NCBI GenBank assembly: GCA_035560935.1
Contig: DATMYQ010000243.1
Coordinates: 1 to 8,674 of the forward strand
Direction: 5' to 3'
From: DATMYQ01 sp035560935
GTDB taxonomy: Bacteria > Bacillota > Negativicutes > Sporomusales > Sporomusaceae
Length of the DNA: 8,674 bases
Position 1 is the first letter of the stretch; each line of letters opens with the position of its first letter. A program made the translations under genes and the position numbers. Positions 5,073 through 8,674 of this stretch are shown piece after piece. Below the pieces are notes generated by a model. It did no database searches, was not told the DNA's origin, and saw only the letters and a list, made by a program, of their open reading frames with translations.

Positions 5073-8000
5073 TTAGCAGTTGTCACCTTTGGCCAACCGC
5101 TGGTAGGAAGCCCGCCGCTCGGCCGCATCGTTGGCGGTTTTGTCAAACAGAGCATCGGCCTGATCAGGATACTGCTGTTTCAGCGAGGCATAACGCACCT
5201 CACCCATCAGGAACTCTTTGAAGTCCGCCGTGGGTTCTTTCGAATCCAGCGTAAACGGATTTTGTCCCTGATCCTTGAGGGTCGGGTTGAACCGGTACAT
5301 TGCCCAGTAACCGGATTCTACCGCTTTTTTGGCTTCCAGTTGAGTATTTCCCATACCCACTTTCAGTCCATGGTTAATACAAGGCGCGTAGGCGATGATC
5401 AACGACGGTCCCGGATAAGCTTCCGCTTCGGCAATGGCCTTCAGTGTTTGGTTTTTGTCTGCGCCCATGGAGATTTGTGCCACATACACATAACCATAGC
5501 TCATCGCCATCATGCCCAGATCTTTTTTCTTAGTAGTCTTGCCGCTGGCGGCAAATTTGGCAATAGCCGCTGTCGGCGTGGACTTGGAGGACTGTCCGCC
5601 CGTGTTGGAATAGACTTCAGTGTCAAACACCAATACATTGACGTCTTCACCGGAAGCCAGCACATGGTCCAGACCGCCGTAACCGATATCATAAGCCCAG
5701 CCGTCACCGCCAAAGATCCAGTGAGAACGTTTCACCAGGAAGTCGCGCTCGCCGTAGATTTCTTCCAGAAGCGGCACGCCGGCTTTTTCTTTTTCCAGTA
5801 ATGCGATCAGTTTGTCGGCCCGCTCGCGGGTGTCGGCGCCATTGTTGAGGTTTGACTGCCAATCTTCCAGGGCAGTTTTCAACTCGTTGCTGATTTTCAG
5901 TTCAGTGGCTGCTTTTATTTTCATGGCCAGCGTTTCTCTCAACTGTTTAACACCCAGATACATGCCCAATCCGAATTCGGCATTGTCCTCGAACAGCGAG
6001 TTGGCCCAGGACGGACCATGGCCGCGATGATTCACCGTGTAAGGAGTGGACGGCGCACTGGCACCCCAGATGGAGGAACAACCGGTGGCGTTGGCGATCA
6101 TCATCCGGTCGCCGAACAATTGCGTAACCAGTTTGGCGTAAGGCGTTTCGCCGCAACCGGCGCAGGCACCGGAGTATTCGAGCAACGGCTGTTCGAACTG
6201 GCTGCCTTTGAGGGTTTGTTTCGATGTGGGGTTTTTCTTGGGAGCCAGGCCCAGAGCATAATCCCACAGTGCCGTTTTTTCCAGTTGGCTTTCCAACGGT
6301 TTCATCACCAATGCTTTTTCCTTGGCCGGGCAAACCTGTTCGCAGTTGCCGCAACCGGCGCAATCCAGCGGGGAAACCGCCATATGGAACTGGAATTCCT
6401 TGGCGCCATTGGCGACTTTCGCTGCCATGGCGATCGGCGCGGCCTTCACTTCCGCTTCCGTCGCCAGTACCGGCCGGATCGCCGCATGCGGGCACACATA
6501 GGAACAATGGTTACATTGAATACAGTTATCGACTTGCCATTCCGGTACATTGACCGCGATGCCGCGTTTTTCGTAGGCTGCGGTGCCGCTGGGGAAAGTG
6601 CCGTCTTCGCGGCCGACGAACGCGCTGACCGGTAATTTATCGCCTTCCTGACGGTTCATCGGAATCATGACATTCTTGATAAAGGCCGGAACCTGTTGAG
6701 TATCGGCCGCAGTATCCGCCGCCGTCTTCCAGGCTGCCGGAACTTCTACTTTTATAATGGCGGTCAGACCCTGGTCAATCGCGCCGTTATTCATTTCAAC
6801 AATTTTCTTGCCTTTTTTGCCATAAGACTTTTCCACGGCGTCTTTCAGATATTTCACAGCCTGATCCACCGGAATGATATTGGCCAGTTTGAAGAAGGCT
6901 GACTGCATAATCATGTTGATCCGGCCACCCAACCCGATGTCCTGGGCGATTTTCACGGCGTCAATGGTATAGAAGTTGATATTGTTGGCCGCAATGTAGC
7001 GTTTCATCGCTCCCGGCAAGCTGGCTTCCAGGCCTGCAGCATCCCAGTTGCAGTTCAACAGGAACGTACCGCCGGCTTTCAGACCTTCCATCACATCATA
7101 TTTATCCACGTAAGACTGGTTGTGGCAAGCCACAAAGTCCGCTTTATTGATCAGATATGGTGCTTTAATCTGCTGTTTACCGAACCGCAGATGTGAAACG
7201 GTAATCCCGCCGGATTTTTTCGAGTCATAGGAGAAATACGCCTGAGCATACATGTCCGTATGGTCACCGATAATTTTAATCGCGCTCTTGTTGGCGCCCA
7301 CCGTGCCGTCGGAACCCAGACCCCAGAACTTACAGGAAGTAGTGCCCTTCGGTGTGGTGTCGATGTCCTGACCATCCGGCAGTGAAGAATGATTGACGTC
7401 ATCGTTAATGCCGATGGTGAAACTGTTTTTCGGCTGCGCCTGTTTCAGATTGTCAAAAACCGCCGCAATATGGGACGGCAAGACTTCTTTCGAGCCCAAG
7501 CCGTAACGGCCGCCAACGATCAACGGCTGCCATTCCTTGCCATAGAACGCACTCTGCACGTCCAGATACAACGGTTCACCGATCGAGCCAGGTTCCTTCG
7601 TCCGGTCCAGAACCGCAATTTTCTTGACGGTTTTGGGGATAAACTTGAAGAAATGCTCCAGCGAAAACGGACGATACAGGTGGACAACCAACAAGCCCAC
7701 TTTTTCGCCATTGGCATTCAGGAAGCGAACGGTTTCTTCAATCGTATCGCAGACGGAACCCATCGCAACAATCAGGCGGTCCGCGTCTTGGGCACCATAA
7801 TAGTTGAACAAATGGTACTCACGGCCCGTCAATTTACTCAGTTGTCCCATGTACTCTTCTACCAGAGCCGGGATCTCTTCATGAAAATGGTTGCCAACCT
7901 CACGATTCTGGAAATAAACGTCCGGATTCTGAGCCGTGCCGCGAATCACCGGATGATCAGGATTCAACGCCCGGCGACGGAAAGCATTCACCGCGTCCAT

Positions 8001-8585
8001 ATCCAGCAATTTTCCCAGTTCGTCATACTCCAGCACTTCCACTTTTTGCACTTCGTGAGAAGTACGGAACCCATCGAAGAAGTTAATAAACGGAACCCGG
8101 CCTTTGATAGCCGCCAAGTGAGCCACTGCGCCCAGATCCATAACTTCCTGGACGCTGCTTTCCGCCAACATGGCAAAGCCGGTCTGACGGGCTGCCATCA
8201 CGTCCTGATGATCGCCAAAAATACTCAGCGCGTTAGTGGCCAATGCCCGGGCGCTGACATGAAATACCGCCGGCAGCAATTCACCGGAAATCTTATACAT
8301 ATTAGGAATCATCAGCAGCAAGCCTTGCGATGCCGTATAAGTAGTCGTCAACGCACCAGCCTGCAAAGAGCCGTGTACCGCACCAGCCGCGCCGCCCTCT
8401 GATTGCATTTCCGCAACTTTGACCGTTGTGCCGAAAATATTTTTTCGGCCTTGAGCCGCCCATTCATCTACCAATTCTGCCATTGTGGAAGAGGGGGTAA
8501 TGGGGAAAATTGTCGCGACCTCCGTAAATGCATACGAAATGTGAGCCGCAGCAGTATTCCCGTCCATGGTTTTCATTTTTTTCAT
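5073..8585 (-). CDS. nifJ: Pyruvate:ferredoxin (flavodoxin) oxidoreductase, single-chain
   Basis: A 1170-residue cytoplasmic enzyme, complete, converting pyruvate and CoA to acetyl-CoA and CO2 and reducing ferredoxin or flavodoxin. Domains in order: pyruvate-binding PFOR N-terminal domain (about 1-258, with PITPSS at 28-33, E63 and R113); transketolase-C-like domain (about 259-415); gamma domain (about 416-627); EKR linker (about 628-668); 2x[4Fe-4S] ferredoxin domain (C688, C691, C694, C698; C742, C745, C748, C752); and thiamine-diphosphate domain (about 786-1170, GDGWAYDIG at 960-968 and SNTGGQ at 993-998). The third cluster is ligated by C808, C811, C836 and C1069. All cofactor and substrate residues known from the Desulfovibrio africanus structure appear present. 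The chain ends near 1170, without the roughly 60-residue C-terminal extension that helps protect the D. africanus enzyme from oxygen. The ATG at 8585 was chosen because AAGGAGG (8598-8604) is 12 bases upstream; in-frame ATGs 3 and 6 codons later are farther away. It is a single-gene unit with its own terminator. Confidence 0.98.
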   Translation of the reverse strand: MKKMKTMDGNTAAAHISYAFTEVATIFPITPSSTMAELVDEWAAQGRKNIFGTTVKVAEMQSEGGAAGAVHGSLQAGALTTTYTASQGLLLMIPNMYKISGELLPAVFHVSARALATNALSIFGDHQDVMAARQTGFAMLAESSVQEVMDLGAVAHLAAIKGRVPFINFFDGFRTSHEVQKVEVLEYDELGKLLDMDAVNAFRRRALNPDHPVIRGTAQNPDVYFQNREVGNHFHEEIPALVEEYMGQLSKLTGREYHLFNYYGAQDADRLIVAMGSVCDTIEETVRFLNANGEKVGLLVVHLYRPFSLEHFFKFIPKTVKKIAVLDRTKEPGSIGEPLYLDVQSAFYGKEWQPLIVGGRYGLGSKEVLPSHIAAVFDNLKQAQPKNSFTIGINDDVNHSSLPDGQDIDTTPKGTTSCKFWGLGSDGTVGANKSAIKIIGDHTDMYAQAYFSYDSKKSGGITVSHLRFGKQQIKAPYLINKADFVACHNQSYVDKYDVMEGLKAGGTFLLNCNWDAAGLEASLPGAMKRYIAANNINFYTIDAVKIAQDIGLGGRINMIMQSAFFKLANIIPVDQAVKYLKDAVEKSYGKKGKKIVEMNNGAIDQGLTAIIKVEVPAAWKTAADTAADTQQVPAFIKNVMIPMNRQEGDKLPVSAFVGREDGTFPSGTAAYEKRGIAVNVPEWQVDNCIQCNHCSYVCPHAAIRPVLATEAEVKAAPIAMAAKVANGAKEFQFHMAVSPLDCAGCGNCEQVCPAKEKALVMKPLESQLEKTALWDYALGLAPKKNPTSKQTLKGSQFEQPLLEYSGACAGCGETPYAKLVTQLFGDRMMIANATGCSSIWGASAPSTPYTVNHRGHGPSWANSLFEDNAEFGLGMYLGVKQLRETLAMKIKAATELKISNELKTALEDWQSNLNNGADTRERADKLIALLEKEKAGVPLLEEIYGERDFLVKRSHWIFGGDGWAYDIGYGGLDHVLASGEDVNVLVFDTEVYSNTGGQSSKSTPTAAIAKFAASGKTTKKKDLGMMAMSYGYVYVAQISMGADKNQTLKAIAEAEAYPGPSLIIAYAPCINHGLKVGMGNTQLEAKKAVESGYWAMYRFNPTLKDQGQNPFTLDSKEPTADFKEFLMGEVRYASLKQQYPDQADALFDKTANDAAERRASYQRLAKGDNC

Positions 8586-8597
8586 TTGTACAACCGG

Positions 8598-8604
8598 CCT
8601 CCTT
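8598..8604 (-). promoter_or_regulatory. Ribosome binding site of the PFOR gene
   Basis: AAGGAGG on the minus strand, 12 bases before the ATG at 8585. The spacing is slightly long, which argues for the first of the three nearby in-frame ATGs. Confidence 0.75.
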
Positions 8605-8614
8605 CGATAATTGA

Positions 8615-8630
8615 AATCATAGTTATGATT
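8615..8630. promoter_or_regulatory. 16-base palindrome over the probable PFOR -10 box
   Basis: A perfect inverted repeat, AATCATA-GT-TATGATT, lies 29 bases upstream of the PFOR start codon. Its minus-strand half contains TATGAT (8616-8621), a 5-of-6 match to a -10 box. A bound regulator would therefore block or tune PFOR transcription. It does not match a Rex, Fnr, Fur or PerR consensus closely enough for me to name a regulator. Confidence 0.45.
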
Positions 8631-8646
8631 CCATACAAGCTATCAA
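8616..8646 (-). promoter_or_regulatory. Candidate promoter of the PFOR gene
   Basis: TATGAT (8616-8621) as -10 with TTGATA (8641-8646) as -35 on the minus strand. The 19-base spacer is longer than ideal. The leader would be about 25 bases, enough for the AAGGAGG at 8598-8604. Further promoter elements could lie beyond the right edge. Confidence 0.4.
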
Positions 8647-8674
8647 ATATCCTTCTGGGTTTTCGTATTTCTAT

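Noticed and set aside
5947..6635. Other long frames overlapping the PFOR ferredoxin region on both strands
   Set aside because: They overlap PFOR's cluster-binding cysteine motifs in other frames, show no family features and have no convincing start signals.
7389..8402. A 337-codon open frame on the plus strand opposite the PFOR gene
   Set aside because: It lies wholly antisense to an unambiguous, fully conserved PFOR coding region, and its translation has no recognisable domain. Long antisense frames are common opposite strongly coding GC-containing genes.

Overview
The window looks like an ordinary chromosomal stretch of an anaerobic, ferredoxin-dependent Firmicute-type bacterium. The signs are strong AGGAGG-type ribosome binding sites, mixed base composition (roughly half GC by eye), a single-chain pyruvate:ferredoxin oxidoreductase and a SpoIIE-type phosphatase. 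A member of the Negativicutes/Sporomusa group would fit, but that placement is inference; no 16S or other marker is present.

Layout, left to right. (a) A small exported protein of unknown function on the minus strand (51-605). Its promoter and ribosome binding site show that translation starts at 605, not at the farther upstream ATG at 710. The last codons of a convergent plus-strand gene may enter from the left edge. (b) A divergent plus-strand gene for a GlcD-family FAD-dependent 2-hydroxyacid (lactate/glycolate-type) dehydrogenase (790-2193), ended by a strong intrinsic terminator. (c) A convergent minus-strand gene (2298-4739) for an 813-residue membrane protein. It joins an extracytoplasmic sensor, HAMP, coiled coils, PAS, a SpoIIE-type PP2C phosphatase and an RsbW/SpoIIAB-like ATPase domain. 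Its leader may hold a 20-codon ORF overlapping its start. (d) A minus-strand gene (5073-8585) for full-length pyruvate:ferredoxin oxidoreductase, with its own terminator and a palindrome over its probable -10 box.

The genes appear to be four separate transcription units, not one operon. The metabolic pair is coherent: GlcD-type oxidation of lactate gives pyruvate, and PFOR turns pyruvate into acetyl-CoA, CO2 and reduced ferredoxin. Nothing in the sequence shows the two are co-regulated.

I saw no mobile element, CRISPR array, tRNA or rRNA. The items most worth a second look are the one-protein partner-switching sensor, its possible coupled leader ORF, and an 18-of-22 promoter-region match between the sensor gene and the small exported-protein gene. 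I do not see a clearly new multi-gene system here.
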